DNA of 64,000 nucleotides from Idiomarina piscisalsi (GTDB lineage Bacteria > Pseudomonadota > Gammaproteobacteria > Enterobacterales > Alteromonadaceae): NCBI RefSeq assembly GCF_003987095.1, contig NZ_PIQA01000011.1:100807-164806 (forward strand), given 5' to 3'. This document shows positions 19,539 to 28,221 of the stretch, one piece after another (within the stretch, counting starts at the first letter, position 1; the number at the start of each line of letters is the position of its first letter). A program made the position numbers and the translations under genes. Under the pieces are notes generated by a model. That model ran no database searches, was not told the DNA's origin, and saw only the letters and a program-made list of their open reading frames with translations.

Positions 19539-19545
19539 CCCTTCT
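19514..19545. terminator. Bidirectional terminator between maoC-like and amidohydrolase genes
   Basis: A perfect 12-base inverted repeat (AGAAGGGTCAGT / ACTGACCCTTCT) with an 8-base loop overlaps the stop of the maoC-like gene and lies 9 bases past the stop of the convergent amidohydrolase gene. On the minus strand it is followed by TAGTTTT, so it fits best as the amidohydrolase terminator. Confidence 0.8.
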
Positions 19546-19553
19546 TAGTTATT

Positions 19554-20825
19554 CTATTGCTTATACACTTTTCCGTCTTTCATCACGAAACTGACATTTT
19601 GTAGCAGAGTAATATCCTCTAAAGGATTACCTTTTACCGCCACAATATCCGCCTTTTTATTCGCTTCAATACGGCCAATTTTTTCGTTCTTCAGAAAATC
19701 AGCTGCGACGCTTGTCGCTGCCTGGATCGCTTCTGCTGCAGGCATTCCTGCTTCAACCATATACTGGAATTCCAGAGCGTTGTCGCCATGTGCAGATACA
19801 CCGCTATCCGTACCAAACGCCACATTCACACCCGCTTTATACGCTTTTGCGAAGGTATCCTGAATTTTCGGGCCAATCTCGCGTGCTTTGGGCCTTACCA
19901 CCTCCGGGAAGTACCCGTCAATTTCAGCTTTTTCAGCAACAAATTTACCCGCCAAAATTGTCGGCACTAAATACGTACCATGCTCTTTCATTGCAGCAAT
20001 GACTTCATCGTCCATATAAGTACCATGCTCAACTGAAGCAATACCCGCTTTTACCGCACGAAGCATACCCGCTTTACCGTGGGCATGAGCGGCAACATGA
20101 AAGTTGTAATCATCAGCAATATCGACCAAGGCTTTCAGCTCGTCGTCGGTGAACTGAGGGTTATCACCACTGCTGGCCATGCTTAATACACCACCTGTAG
20201 CGGTAATTTTGATGAAATCAGCACCGTCTTTGTAATGTTGACGAACCGCTTCACGAGCATCTTCTTCACTATTAATAACACCATCTTTCGGTGTTGGGCG
20301 ACCCATCAGTTGTTCTTTCCAGCCGTTTGTCGGGTCCGCATGCCCACCCGTTGTTGCAATAGACTTGCCTGCGGTATAAATGCGTGGCCCATCGGTGATT
20401 CCTGCATTAATCGCGTCTCTCAGAGCAATGGTGACATTATCAGAGTCACCAGGGTTACGCACCGTTGTAAAGCCCGCTTGCAGAGTTTTCATGCCATAGT
20501 GCTGGGCAACCAAGGCTAAGTCGGCTGGGTTTTGAGTAAACTGCTTAATGTATGAATCGGGGCCTGACTGACCATCTAAATGTACATGAAGGTCAATAAA
20601 CCCAGGTAAGCAAGTGCTGTCCGATAAGTCGATCAAACTACTTGAATCGCCAGGAGCATTAACCTTTACCGATTTAATATCACCGTTTTCAACTTCAATA
20701 TAGCGCTCACCAACAAGTTGTCCTGATTGGCTGTCAAAAACATCGCCGCAATGCAGCCAGTCGCTCGCTTGTACCGTTGTCGACGCCAGCCCAACGGCTA
20801 TGCCTATAGCTAATTTCTTAAGCAT
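19554..20825 (-). CDS. Exported metal-dependent amidohydrolase (imidazolonepropionase/Xaa-Pro type)
   Basis: 423 residues with an N-terminal signal peptide ([20 protein letters not shown], cleavage after AQA-like VQA-S). Amidohydrolase superfamily metal ligands are all present: H-x-H in DLHVHLDG near residue 80, the carboxylated-lysine candidate in [10 protein letters not shown], histidines in AAHAHG and SVEHGTY, and the catalytic Asp in FGTDSG. This set is typical of periplasmic Xaa-Pro/Xaa-Arg dipeptidases and related proteins of marine gammaproteobacteria. Substrate not determinable. It follows the Rrf2 regulator gene by 16 bases and is probably co-transcribed with it. Confidence 0.88.
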   Translation of the reverse strand: MLKKLAIGIAVGLASTTVQASDWLHCGDVFDSQSGQLVGERYIEVENGDIKSVKVNAPGDSSSLIDLSDSTCLPGFIDLHVHLDGQSGPDSYIKQFTQNPADLALVAQHYGMKTLQAGFTTVRNPGDSDNVTIALRDAINAGITDGPRIYTAGKSIATTGGHADPTNGWKEQLMGRPTPKDGVINSEEDAREAVRQHYKDGADFIKITATGGVLSMASSGDNPQFTDDELKALVDIADDYNFHVAAHAHGKAGMLRAVKAGIASVEHGTYMDDEVIAAMKEHGTYLVPTILAGKFVAEKAEIDGYFPEVVRPKAREIGPKIQDTFAKAYKAGVNVAFGTDSGVSAHGDNALEFQYMVEAGMPAAEAIQAATSVAADFLKNEKIGRIEANKKADIVAVKGNPLEDITLLQNVSFVMKDGKVYKQ

Positions 20826-20841
20826 GGAATTCCCCTTATTA

Positions 20842-21288
20842 TTATGCTTCGTTTATTGGAATTTCCTGTCCCCAGAGTCGGCGAATATCAGCGTCATTCA
20901 GCATTAGCGAAGCCAATGTATAGTCTGATAAAAACCGATAGAACGTTTCCTTACCTTCATTGATTAAATTTTTTAGTTCACAGGCTGGAAATATCGCACA
21001 TTCAGGTTTGTGACAATCTATCCAGTATTCGTCGCCTTCCAGCCGACGAATGATCTTGTCTAATCGAACATCGGCAGGGTCAACAGCTAGCAAAAAACCG
21101 CCGTTTTTTCCCCGTCGGGTTTCAATGAGCCCTTCCTTTCCTAATTGATGTACCACTTTATTTAAGTGGTTTCTAGGCACATTAAAGATGCCACTGAGCT
21201 CATCAATAGTCACTCTGTCATCGTCTTTTTTGGCCGCTAAATACATTAAAACGCGCAGGCCATAATCGGTGTATTTTTTAAGTTGCAT
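20842..21288 (-). CDS. Rrf2-family regulator with three cysteines (NsrR/IscR-like)
   Basis: 148 residues from the ATG at 21288 ([18 protein letters not shown], the normal Rrf2 beginning). An in-frame ATG at 21330 would overlap the upstream gene and add an atypical leader. Winged helix at residues 1-60 with the recognition segment [20 protein letters not shown] and the wing RGKNGGF. The cluster loop reads C-x5-C-x5-C ([12 protein letters not shown]), the spacing expected for an Fe-S cluster, as in NsrR. It may sense nitric oxide or iron-sulfur status. Located between a META-domain lipoprotein gene and the amidohydrolase gene on the same strand. Confidence 0.88.
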   Translation of the reverse strand: MQLKKYTDYGLRVLMYLAAKKDDDRVTIDELSGIFNVPRNHLNKVVHQLGKEGLIETRRGKNGGFLLAVDPADVRLDKIIRRLEGDEYWIDCHKPECAIFPACELKNLINEGKETFYRFLSDYTLASLMLNDADIRRLWGQEIPINEA

Positions 21289-21313
21289 AGGTGTTAACCC
21301 TATCAGGATATTG

Positions 21314-22249
21314 CTAGTTTTGCTCGACAAAAATCAGTTGTCGATTACCGCGAGTGGTCAAAACTAACCGCTCTTTATTATCGATGCTGACTTGATAAAC
21401 ACGCTGCATAGCTTTACTAAAGTCTCGCTCCAGTTCACTGGCAGTTTCCGGACACGCCATTTTGGTGCTACCCATAAGGCGTATTTGTGCCAACTCACCA
21501 CCTAAGTTGTACTGTCCAAAGTACCGGTTGCAACCATTAAAACCCGCCAACTGACCGTCAGCCAGAAAACTCAGTGTTGGCGCTTTCGTATTCAGCGAAT
21601 GCCCATCAAACTCAACCAATTGCCACTCAACACCCTGCACCAGCCATTCGCTGTCACCGCCGCAGCCGGAATAGACATTACCGCCTTCGTGCAAATCGAC
21701 TTGGTAGGGATAAAGTCGTCCGCTCATGGAATCTCGACATAAGGTATTTATAACCACTAACTGCGTTTCTGTAGCTGACTCAATATGCCATTCATAAGGA
21801 CTCTCTGAAACAACCTTAGCAGGCGAAACGTCGACTATGGCTTCAGTGTCTGGCGTAGTAATGGTCATATGCTGCGGGTTAACCGCCACCTGCCAAAAAG
21901 GTTCGTTGCCACGCCCCGTGAAGTGTTTTGGCAATGTTCCTTGTTCGACGCACATCGGCAACTCCTGCCCACGCCAGGTAATAGTTGCTTCGCTCCCTTT
22001 TCCCCAGTACTGGGTTATTGGATCTGCACCATCGTTGTATCGAGCACCGGATGCGCTAACCACTTGCTTCAAACGTGTCGAGCTGTCGTTGTAACGAAGT
22101 GTCGCCGACTCATCAGCAAAGTTGAGCTCGACTTCTGCTGCGCCACATTGGTACTGAATGTTTTGCTTCGAGTCACTGGTGAGTGAGCTGCATCCGATTA
22201 AAATAGAAAATGCACTCAATCCCGCTGCCAGTTTTATCATCTTCATCAT
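21314..22249 (-). CDS. Three-domain lipoprotein: MliC-like, COG3650-like, META
   Basis: 311 residues, lipoprotein with lipobox LIGC (Cys at about 20). Three segments: residues 30-105 resemble MliC, the C-type lysozyme inhibitor fold (IQYQCGAAEVELNFADESATLRY, then a W-x-G-x-x motif). Residues 110-205 resemble the COG3650-type domain (GNEPFWQVAV, then CRDSMSGRLYPYQVDL and a GCGG box). Residues 208-311 are a META/HslJ domain (GFNGCNRYFGQY, then MGSTKMACPE). Such proteins sit in the outer membrane facing the periplasm and are linked to envelope stress and lysozyme resistance. First gene of a likely run with the Rrf2 regulator. Confidence 0.82.
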   Translation of the reverse strand: MMKMIKLAAGLSAFSILIGCSSLTSDSKQNIQYQCGAAEVELNFADESATLRYNDSSTRLKQVVSASGARYNDGADPITQYWGKGSEATITWRGQELPMCVEQGTLPKHFTGRGNEPFWQVAVNPQHMTITTPDTEAIVDVSPAKVVSESPYEWHIESATETQLVVINTLCRDSMSGRLYPYQVDLHEGGNVYSGCGGDSEWLVQGVEWQLVEFDGHSLNTKAPTLSFLADGQLAGFNGCNRYFGQYNLGGELAQIRLMGSTKMACPETASELERDFSKAMQRVYQVSIDNKERLVLTTRGNRQLIFVEQN

Positions 22250-22390
22250 TTAAAACGCCTTAGCTACTTACTCTGTATCTACACACTTTACTCCCGAATG
22301 CACTTTTAACCAAACGCTCTGAAGAAACCAGCGACAAGTGCAGCAAAAAAACCGACTAAAGAATTGCGATAGATCAAAAGCGTTGTTGCG

Positions 22391-22409
22391 AATCATTATT
22401 ATTTATATT
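22391..22409 (+). promoter_or_regulatory. Fur-like box upstream of the TonB-dependent receptor
   Basis: The AT-rich sequence AATCATTATTATTTATATT resembles a Fur box (consensus built of NAT triplets around AATGATAAT). It lies inside a longer inverted repeat with arms TGCGAAT at 22387-22393 and ATTCGCA at 22413-22419. It sits about 70 bases upstream of the receptor start, where iron repression would act. The match is imperfect. Confidence 0.5.
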
Positions 22410-22476
22410 AGCATTCGCAGCAATTCGGTAAACCAATAATGAAATAACCTTTCAAAAAACATTAACAGGGTAGATC

Positions 22477-24609
22477 ATGAAAAAGACGTTACTGACTACG
22501 GCTATTCTTACAAGCTTCACCGCGCCAGCCTTTGCAGAGGTTGCTATTGACCGAACCGATGACATCGAACAAATCAAAATCATCGGTACGAAAACTGACT
22601 CAAGAGCCACAGCGGGATCAAGCGCGGTTATCGACGAAGAACAGATGCGCATTGAGGTACCAACGGACATTAACCAGTTAATGAAAACCATCCCCGGTGT
22701 TTATGTGCGTGAGGAAGACGGTCAAGGCCTGCGCCCTAATATTGGTATTCGCGCCGCAACCGCCGGTCGTGTCAGTAAAGTCACTATTTTGGAAGACGGC
22801 GTGATGATGGCGCCAGCACCTTATTCAAACCCGGCCGCGTATTACTTCCCGACCACTTTCCGCATGTCATCTATTGAAGTGCTGAAAGGCGCTCCTTTGC
22901 TACGTTACGGACCTCAAACAACCGGTGGTGTGCTTAACTTAGTCACAACGCCTATTCCAGAGCAGTTTGGTGGGCAAGTGCTAACAGAGTTTGGTGAAAA
23001 CAGCAGCCGCGATATTCATGCACATGTTGGCGGAACAGAAGGCCAGTGGGGCTTCTTGCTAGAAACCGTACAGCGTAGCAGCAACGGATTTAAAAATATC
23101 GACCGTAGTGGTCGTGACACCGGATTCGATATTGAAGATTATGTGGGCAAACTAAAATGGACGGGGGATCGCCAAAGTTTACTGGCTAAATTCCAGTATT
23201 CGGAAGAAACTTCAAACGAAACTTATGCAGGCCTTACTGACACAGACTTCGCCGAAGATCCTAATCGTCGTTACGGGCTGTCTGAAATTGATCAGATGAA
23301 CAATCATCATGACGCTATCAGCCTTAACTACAATCTGGAGCTCACTGACACAGTCGAACTGAATGTTCTGACCTATAAGAACCACTTTAAGCGCAACTGG
23401 TTTAAAGCCGGTGTCGTTAATGGTTTGGTTGATCTAGCCAACGCAGGTGACACGGACGCTCTGGCTGTTTTACACGGCGAGCAAGATTACCAAGACATAA
23501 CCTGGACCAATGGTAATCGTGGCTACGACTCATACGGCGTTGAAATCAACACCGGTTTTGAGCTGGCGTCACATTTCCTCGAAATTGGCGTACGTGATCA
23601 TACTGACGAAATGGATCGTTACCAGTTAAAAGAAGTCTTCGACCAAATCAACGGTAGCCTGGTGTTTGACTCGTTCATTCAACCAACCGGTGGCGACAAC
23701 CGTATAGAAAAAGCTGAAGCCGTCAGCTTCTGGGTGACTGACCAGTGGCAAATGACTGACGATTTGATGGTTAACCTGGCACTTCGTCATGAAGACGTTG
23801 AATCTTCACGCCTACAGTTTGCGGTGCCGGACCGTAGTGAGTTAGACAGCACTCGCTCTAACGACAGCAGCGAATGGTTGCCGGGTGCCTCCTTTACTTA
23901 TGACGTAAACGACAACTGGCAGGTTCTGGCTGGCGTTCACAAAGGCTTCTCTCCTTTAGGTGGCGGTGCAACAGAAAATCAGGAGCCTGAAACCAGCACA
24001 AACTATGAAGCTGGCATACGTTACAACCAAGGCACTTTATTTGTCGAAGCGGTTGGCTTCTATAGCGACTTTAACGACACCACACAGCAATGCTCAATTG
24101 CGAATCCTTGTGACAACGGCGCGGAGTCAGGCAACTACGTATTGGGTGAGTCGGTCGTTCGTGGATTGGAATTCCAGGCGAGCAACACATTCGAAGCTGG
24201 CAGCTTCCTGGTACCGGTCGATGTAACTTACACCTACACCAAAGGTGAAATCAGCGAAGACAACTTGGACAACTTAGACGGTGATGAGTTAGCAGACATT
24301 CCGCAAAACACATTCAGCATGCGCGTTGCCCTAGACAATCAAAACGGCTGGATTAACTACCTTGTGGCTAAATACGCTGACGAAATGTGTGTTAGCACGG
24401 GTTGTAACCGTACCAACAGCCAATTCGACAGAACGGAGTCTGTATTCGTGACTGATTTTGTCAGCCGCTACGAAATGAACAACAACATGGCGGTTTATTT
24501 CAAAGTCGAAAACCTGTTTGATCAGCAAAAAATTGTGGCTCGTTCACCACACGGTGCGCGCCCTAACAAGCCTCAAACAGCGTCATTTGGTGTGGAATAC
24601 ACTTTCTAA
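22477..24609 (+). CDS. FecA-like TonB-dependent siderophore/ferric citrate receptor
   Basis: 710 residues, outer-membrane TonB-dependent receptor. Signal peptide MKKTLLTTAILTSFTAPAFA. A TonB-box-like stretch DDIEQIKIIGTK is followed by the plug domain (about 45-160: NQLMKTIPGVYVREEDGQGL, IEVLKGAPLLRYGPQTTGGVLNL in parts) and a 22-strand barrel ending in a terminal phenylalanine (EYTF). There is no N-terminal signalling domain, so it is not a FecI/FecR-coupled receptor. The plug resembles FecA-type receptors. A Fur-like box upstream supports an iron-chelate substrate. A rho-independent terminator follows. Confidence 0.9.
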   Translation: MKKTLLTTAILTSFTAPAFAEVAIDRTDDIEQIKIIGTKTDSRATAGSSAVIDEEQMRIEVPTDINQLMKTIPGVYVREEDGQGLRPNIGIRAATAGRVSKVTILEDGVMMAPAPYSNPAAYYFPTTFRMSSIEVLKGAPLLRYGPQTTGGVLNLVTTPIPEQFGGQVLTEFGENSSRDIHAHVGGTEGQWGFLLETVQRSSNGFKNIDRSGRDTGFDIEDYVGKLKWTGDRQSLLAKFQYSEETSNETYAGLTDTDFAEDPNRRYGLSEIDQMNNHHDAISLNYNLELTDTVELNVLTYKNHFKRNWFKAGVVNGLVDLANAGDTDALAVLHGEQDYQDITWTNGNRGYDSYGVEINTGFELASHFLEIGVRDHTDEMDRYQLKEVFDQINGSLVFDSFIQPTGGDNRIEKAEAVSFWVTDQWQMTDDLMVNLALRHEDVESSRLQFAVPDRSELDSTRSNDSSEWLPGASFTYDVNDNWQVLAGVHKGFSPLGGGATENQEPETSTNYEAGIRYNQGTLFVEAVGFYSDFNDTTQQCSIANPCDNGAESGNYVLGESVVRGLEFQASNTFEAGSFLVPVDVTYTYTKGEISEDNLDNLDGDELADIPQNTFSMRVALDNQNGWINYLVAKYADEMCVSTGCNRTNSQFDRTESVFVTDFVSRYEMNNNMAVYFKVENLFDQQKIVARSPHGARPNKPQTASFGVEYTF

Positions 24610-24638
24610 ACGCCAGACTCTCTCCCTGGCATTGTTTG

Positions 24639-24667
24639 CGGCCCCATAAGTTGGGGCCGTTTTTTTA
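24639..24667 (+). terminator. Rho-independent terminator of the TonB receptor gene
   Basis: GC-rich stem CGGCCCCA / TTGGGGCCG followed by a run of seven T, about 30 bases after the receptor stop. Confidence 0.92.
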
Positions 24668-24779
24668 TTTATCTACTTATCTTTCCGGGAGCAAAATACG
24701 CTATGGATAGAAAAATCGTTTAATTAAAAAGGCATCTAGCGGTTATAATAAGTTTTTATCAATTGAAAAGGATGTCTAC

Positions 24780-25118
24780 ATGAGCGACTTTCCCGCCTGC
24801 CCTGAATGTCAGTCAACGTTCACTTATCACGACGGTAACTTACTCGTTTGTCCTGAATGCAGTTATGAATGGTCTGAAGATGAACCTTCAGAAGCAGACA
24901 GCGCACCACAGTATCGCGACGCAAATGGTACTCCGCTAGAAGACGGCGATACCGTGACTGTCATTAAAGATCTAAAAATAAAGGGGTCGTCTTCCGTCGT
25001 TAAAGTCGGTACAAAAGTAAAAAACATTCGTCTCGTAGAGGGTGATCATGACATCGACTGCAAAATAGACGGCATTGGAGCCATGAAATTAAAATCTGAG
25101 TTCGTCAAAAAAGTATAA
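24780..25118 (+). CDS. yjdM: YjdM (PhnA-type) zinc-ribbon protein
   Basis: 112 residues, the length of E. coli YjdM (formerly PhnA). N-terminal zinc ribbon with CPEC and CPEC pairs (residues 8-11 and 28-31), then an SH3-like domain (about 50-112) with the conserved [21 protein letters not shown] and the [15 protein letters not shown] block. The protein is not part of phosphonate breakdown despite the old name; its role is unknown. A good ribosome site (AAAAGGATG) precedes the ATG. The ENPP-like gene follows after 13 bases. Confidence 0.93.
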   Translation: MSDFPACPECQSTFTYHDGNLLVCPECSYEWSEDEPSEADSAPQYRDANGTPLEDGDTVTVIKDLKIKGSSSVVKVGTKVKNIRLVEGDHDIDCKIDGIGAMKLKSEFVKKV

Positions 25119-25131
25119 TAACGGTAGCTGT

Positions 25132-26340
25132 ATGAGATATTTATTCGTCGTATTATCACTCTACGGATTTTGTCTGCCGTCATGGTCGGCGGAACAGACT
25201 GTTGTGTTAATCTCTATTGATGGTTTCCGGCACGATTATATCGAAAAACACGATGCGAAAAATATTCGCGCAATAGCAAATAAAGGAGTTCGAGCCGAGG
25301 GTCTAATACCCGTTTATCCGTCAAAAACATTCCCGAACCACTTATCTATTGTCACTGGTCAGTATCCTTCTAACCACGGTATTGTTGATAATCGATTTTA
25401 TGATAAAGAACGTCAGCAACATTACTCGATGGGTGACGGTGTAGACGATAGCAGTTGGCTGACAACACTGCCTATTTGGAACCTAGCCGAATTCCAAGGT
25501 GTGAAAGCGGCAACATTTTTTTGGCCTGAGTCTTCCGCTCGAATTAATGGCCGTACGCCAAGCTACTATTACAATTACAGTACGCCAGCGCCAAACCAGC
25601 AGCGAGTGAATCAAATTGTTAACTGGTTAAAGCTTCCTGCGCAGACGCGCCCCCGCATTGTTACCGGTTATTTTTCTATTGTCGATACAATGGGGCACCG
25701 TTTCGGGCCTGACTCTAAGCAAGTAAAAGAAGCCGTGCAGCATATTGATGGTTTAATTGGCCAACTGTGGCAACGTATTAATAATGAAACAAACGTAAAA
25801 GCTAACTTAATACTCGTTTCAGACCATGGTATGACATCAATTCGAGCGGACCAAATGATTGAGCAAAAATCATTGCCCATTAACATTGACCTCTTCGAAG
25901 TTGTCAACTCACAAACTCGGCTTATGCTTTACGCCAAAGAGACAACAACGATCGCGCAAGTTACCGCCCAACGTCAGCAACTCAGGCAATTTAGTAGTGC
26001 TTACACTATTGAGACTGAGAAGTCTCTTGCCGAAAAGCACGTTAAAGACGGCCCAAGAAAACCAGATATTATTTTAGCAGCCAAAGCCCCTGTTACTTTT
26101 ACTCAACGTCCTGCAGAAAAACGTCGCGACGGTGGTACACATGGGTATTATGCAAATCGTGACATGGATGGTATTTTCATTGCGGCAGGTCCTGCAATTA
26201 ATGCCAAAACCCACCTTGGGCGTTTTGAAAATATTCACATTTATCCTTTTATGGCGGAGCTACTCGAACTCAATTTACTATCACCTATTGATGGAAAAGC
26301 AGACGTACTGGCGCCACTACTCATCAAAACCGCTCCTTAA
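25132..26340 (+). CDS. Exported nucleotide pyrophosphatase/phosphodiesterase (ENPP-like)
   Basis: 402 residues, alkaline phosphatase superfamily, with a signal peptide of about 19 residues (cleavage near SWSA-EQ). The metal and nucleophile residues of the NPP family are visible: ISIDGFRHDY (D30), the nucleophile threonine in YPSKTFPNH (T66), YFSIVDTMGHRFGPDS, LVSDHGM, and the C-terminal GGTHGYYANRDMDGIF histidine. It likely cleaves nucleotide phosphodiesters or pyrophosphates in the periplasm, releasing nucleotides or phosphate. It follows yjdM closely. An imperfect AT-rich hairpin (26368-26393) lies after the stop. Confidence 0.9.
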   Translation: MRYLFVVLSLYGFCLPSWSAEQTVVLISIDGFRHDYIEKHDAKNIRAIANKGVRAEGLIPVYPSKTFPNHLSIVTGQYPSNHGIVDNRFYDKERQQHYSMGDGVDDSSWLTTLPIWNLAEFQGVKAATFFWPESSARINGRTPSYYYNYSTPAPNQQRVNQIVNWLKLPAQTRPRIVTGYFSIVDTMGHRFGPDSKQVKEAVQHIDGLIGQLWQRINNETNVKANLILVSDHGMTSIRADQMIEQKSLPINIDLFEVVNSQTRLMLYAKETTTIAQVTAQRQQLRQFSSAYTIETEKSLAEKHVKDGPRKPDIILAAKAPVTFTQRPAEKRRDGGTHGYYANRDMDGIFIAAGPAINAKTHLGRFENIHIYPFMAELLELNLLSPIDGKADVLAPLLIKTAP

Positions 26341-26396
26341 AGTGTAAAGATCCCTAAATTCATTGGTCTTTTTTGCGAAGGTTCGCTAAAAAGAAT

Positions 26397-26414
26397 ACAT
26401 ACATTTATGTATGT
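26397..26414. repeat. Palindrome just upstream of pgsB
   Basis: Inverted hexamers ACATAC / GTATGT around a 6-base centre, ending 14 bases before the pgsB ATG. Placed where a repressor could cover the promoter or ribosome site; it could also form a weak RNA hairpin. Confidence 0.35.
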
Positions 26415-26428
26415 TAAGGGGAGCGATT

Positions 26429-27634
26429 ATGGAAATACCTGTTTTGCTCGCCATTGTTGCAGGACTTTGGGTAGCACTTGTTCTGGCAGGTGGTTTAGAA
26501 GCGCTAAAACATCGTTGGCTGGTTAGCCGCATTCCGGTGCGTGTTCATGTGAATGGTACGCGTGGGAAAACCAGTGTCACTAGACTCATTGCCGCCGGTC
26601 TTCGTGCCGGTGGCAAGCGTGTTTGTGCGAAAACGACGGGCTCGGCCGCCGCAGTCACCGATCCCGACGGTCGCGAGTTCCCAATTTACCGCATCAGTGG
26701 CGCGAACATCATTGAGCAAATGCGCACACTTAAACGCATGGCCAAATTAAAACCCGAAATTGTGGTAATGGAATGCATGGCATTACAACCGCAGTATCAG
26801 TCTTTGAGCGAGCTACGCATGGTGCGCTCCAATGTGGGTGTCATTACTAATGCCCGCCCTGACCATTTAGATGTGATGGGTCCCGGCGAAGAGGATGTCG
26901 CCTTAGCACTGGCGGGAAGCACTCCGGTGAAAGGTAATTTATTTACCGCCGAACGTGACTTATTACCGACTTTCGAGCATTCCTGTAAAGACAGAAAGTC
27001 AGAGTTACACGGTGTCACATTAGAAGAAGTCGAAGCGATTTCTGATGACACCATGAGTCAGTTTCGTTATGCCGAGCACAAAGAAAACGTCGCTTTGGCC
27101 TTAAAAATTTGCGAGCACCTGGGCGTTGACCGTGATAAAGCCTTAAAAGGCATGACCGAACTTGAGCCAGAAGCCGGTGCCATGCAGGTTCTGCACATTA
27201 ACTACTTCAAGCGAGAGATTGTTTTCGTTAACGGTTTTGCAGCTAACGACCCTGAGTCGACCGGTAAAATCTGGGAAAACATGATTGAGAAGTTCGGCGA
27301 AGGCCGCAAGAAGATCATGCTCATTAATTGCCGGGCTGACCGACCTCACCGTTCACAGCAAATGGCTGAAGAAGCAGGACAATGGACTGAGGCCGATAAA
27401 GTTATTTTAATGGGCTCGGGTTGCTTTGTCTTTGTCCGTAATGCCGTGAAACATGGTCTGGACCCAGAAAAACTACTGGTGCTCGAAGGTGGTGAAACCA
27501 CGGATATTACGGAAACTATTTTAGAAGAATCTGCAGGCAACGCACTGGTTGTAGGTATGTGTAATATTCACGGCGGCGGCGAAGAAGTCGCTCGCTTCTT
27601 CCAAAACCGTGCCGTTAAAGAGGAAGATTTATGA
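26429..27634 (+). CDS. pgsB: PgsB/CapB, poly-gamma-glutamate synthase ligase subunit
   Basis: About 401 residues. An N-terminal membrane helix (2-21) is followed by a Mur-ligase-like ATPase domain with the P-loop NGTRGKTSVTRL (residues 42-53), and conserved VMECMALQPQYQ and ITNARPDHLDVMGPGE blocks, all diagnostic of PgsB/CapB. It is an ATP-dependent amide ligase that adds glutamate to the gamma-carboxylate of the chain at the inner membrane with PgsC. Start at the ATG at 26429, with AAGGGGAG in front, preferred over the ATG at 26411. Overlaps pgsC by 4 bases (ATGA). Confidence 0.93.
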   Translation: MEIPVLLAIVAGLWVALVLAGGLEALKHRWLVSRIPVRVHVNGTRGKTSVTRLIAAGLRAGGKRVCAKTTGSAAAVTDPDGREFPIYRISGANIIEQMRTLKRMAKLKPEIVVMECMALQPQYQSLSELRMVRSNVGVITNARPDHLDVMGPGEEDVALALAGSTPVKGNLFTAERDLLPTFEHSCKDRKSELHGVTLEEVEAISDDTMSQFRYAEHKENVALALKICEHLGVDRDKALKGMTELEPEAGAMQVLHINYFKREIVFVNGFAANDPESTGKIWENMIEKFGEGRKKIMLINCRADRPHRSQQMAEEAGQWTEADKVILMGSGCFVFVRNAVKHGLDPEKLLVLEGGETTDITETILEESAGNALVVGMCNIHGGGEEVARFFQNRAVKEEDL

Positions 27635-28206
27635 TAGCGCTTAACATATTGGCCGTTGCCATTGGCGTTGGCTTATTTTTTACGTTACTACTGACTCATA
27701 CGTTAGGACTCGCAGCAGGCGGCTTGGTTGTTCCGGGTTATGTGGCTTTACAGCTTACAGACCCGCTAAGCCTGGCTATTACTTTACTGGCAGCCCTTAT
27801 GACTTATTTGATTGTCAAAGTCATTGCCAGTTTTGCCATTATTTATGGCCGTCGCCAAACCATCATCATGATTTTAACCGGCTATTTAATTGCTGGTCTG
27901 TTCGACCTGTTCATTGGCAACTTAGTAAACTGGGCCGACTTACAAATGATTGCCGGCGGTGACAATGCACAGGCGCAAGTAGGCGCGCTTGAGTCAACCG
28001 TGATGATGTCGGTGATGGAAAGTAGCATTATCGGTTACATTATTCCGGGGCTTATCGCTATTTGGTTTGAACGGCAAGGCGTTCTGCAAACACTATGCGG
28101 ACTGGCCGTGACCGCTGTTTTAGTGCGTTTAGCACTGATTGTCATTATGCCTGAATCTTTGCAAATGTATGAAGCGAGTCAAGCTTTTCAAATGCCCGGT
28201 TGGTAA
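27631..28206 (+). CDS. pgsC: PgsC/CapC, poly-gamma-glutamate synthase membrane subunit
   Basis: 191 residues, almost entirely hydrophobic with about five to six helices. The PgsC signature LGLAAGGLVVPGYVALQL lies near residue 28-45, followed by IVKVIASFAIIYGRRQTIIMI. It partners PgsB in polymer synthesis and probably forms the membrane path. The ATG overlaps the pgsB stop (ATGA), so the two are translationally coupled in a fixed ratio. Family length is about 150-190 residues. Confidence 0.92.
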   Translation: MIALNILAVAIGVGLFFTLLLTHTLGLAAGGLVVPGYVALQLTDPLSLAITLLAALMTYLIVKVIASFAIIYGRRQTIIMILTGYLIAGLFDLFIGNLVNWADLQMIAGGDNAQAQVGALESTVMMSVMESSIIGYIIPGLIAIWFERQGVLQTLCGLAVTAVLVRLALIVIMPESLQMYEASQAFQMPGW

Positions 28207-28221
28207 CAGGAGAACCCTATA

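Noticed and set aside
26429..27634. PgsB as a MurE- or FolC-type ligase.
   Set aside because: The N-terminal membrane helix, the P-loop context and the overlap with pgsC are specific to PgsB/CapB.
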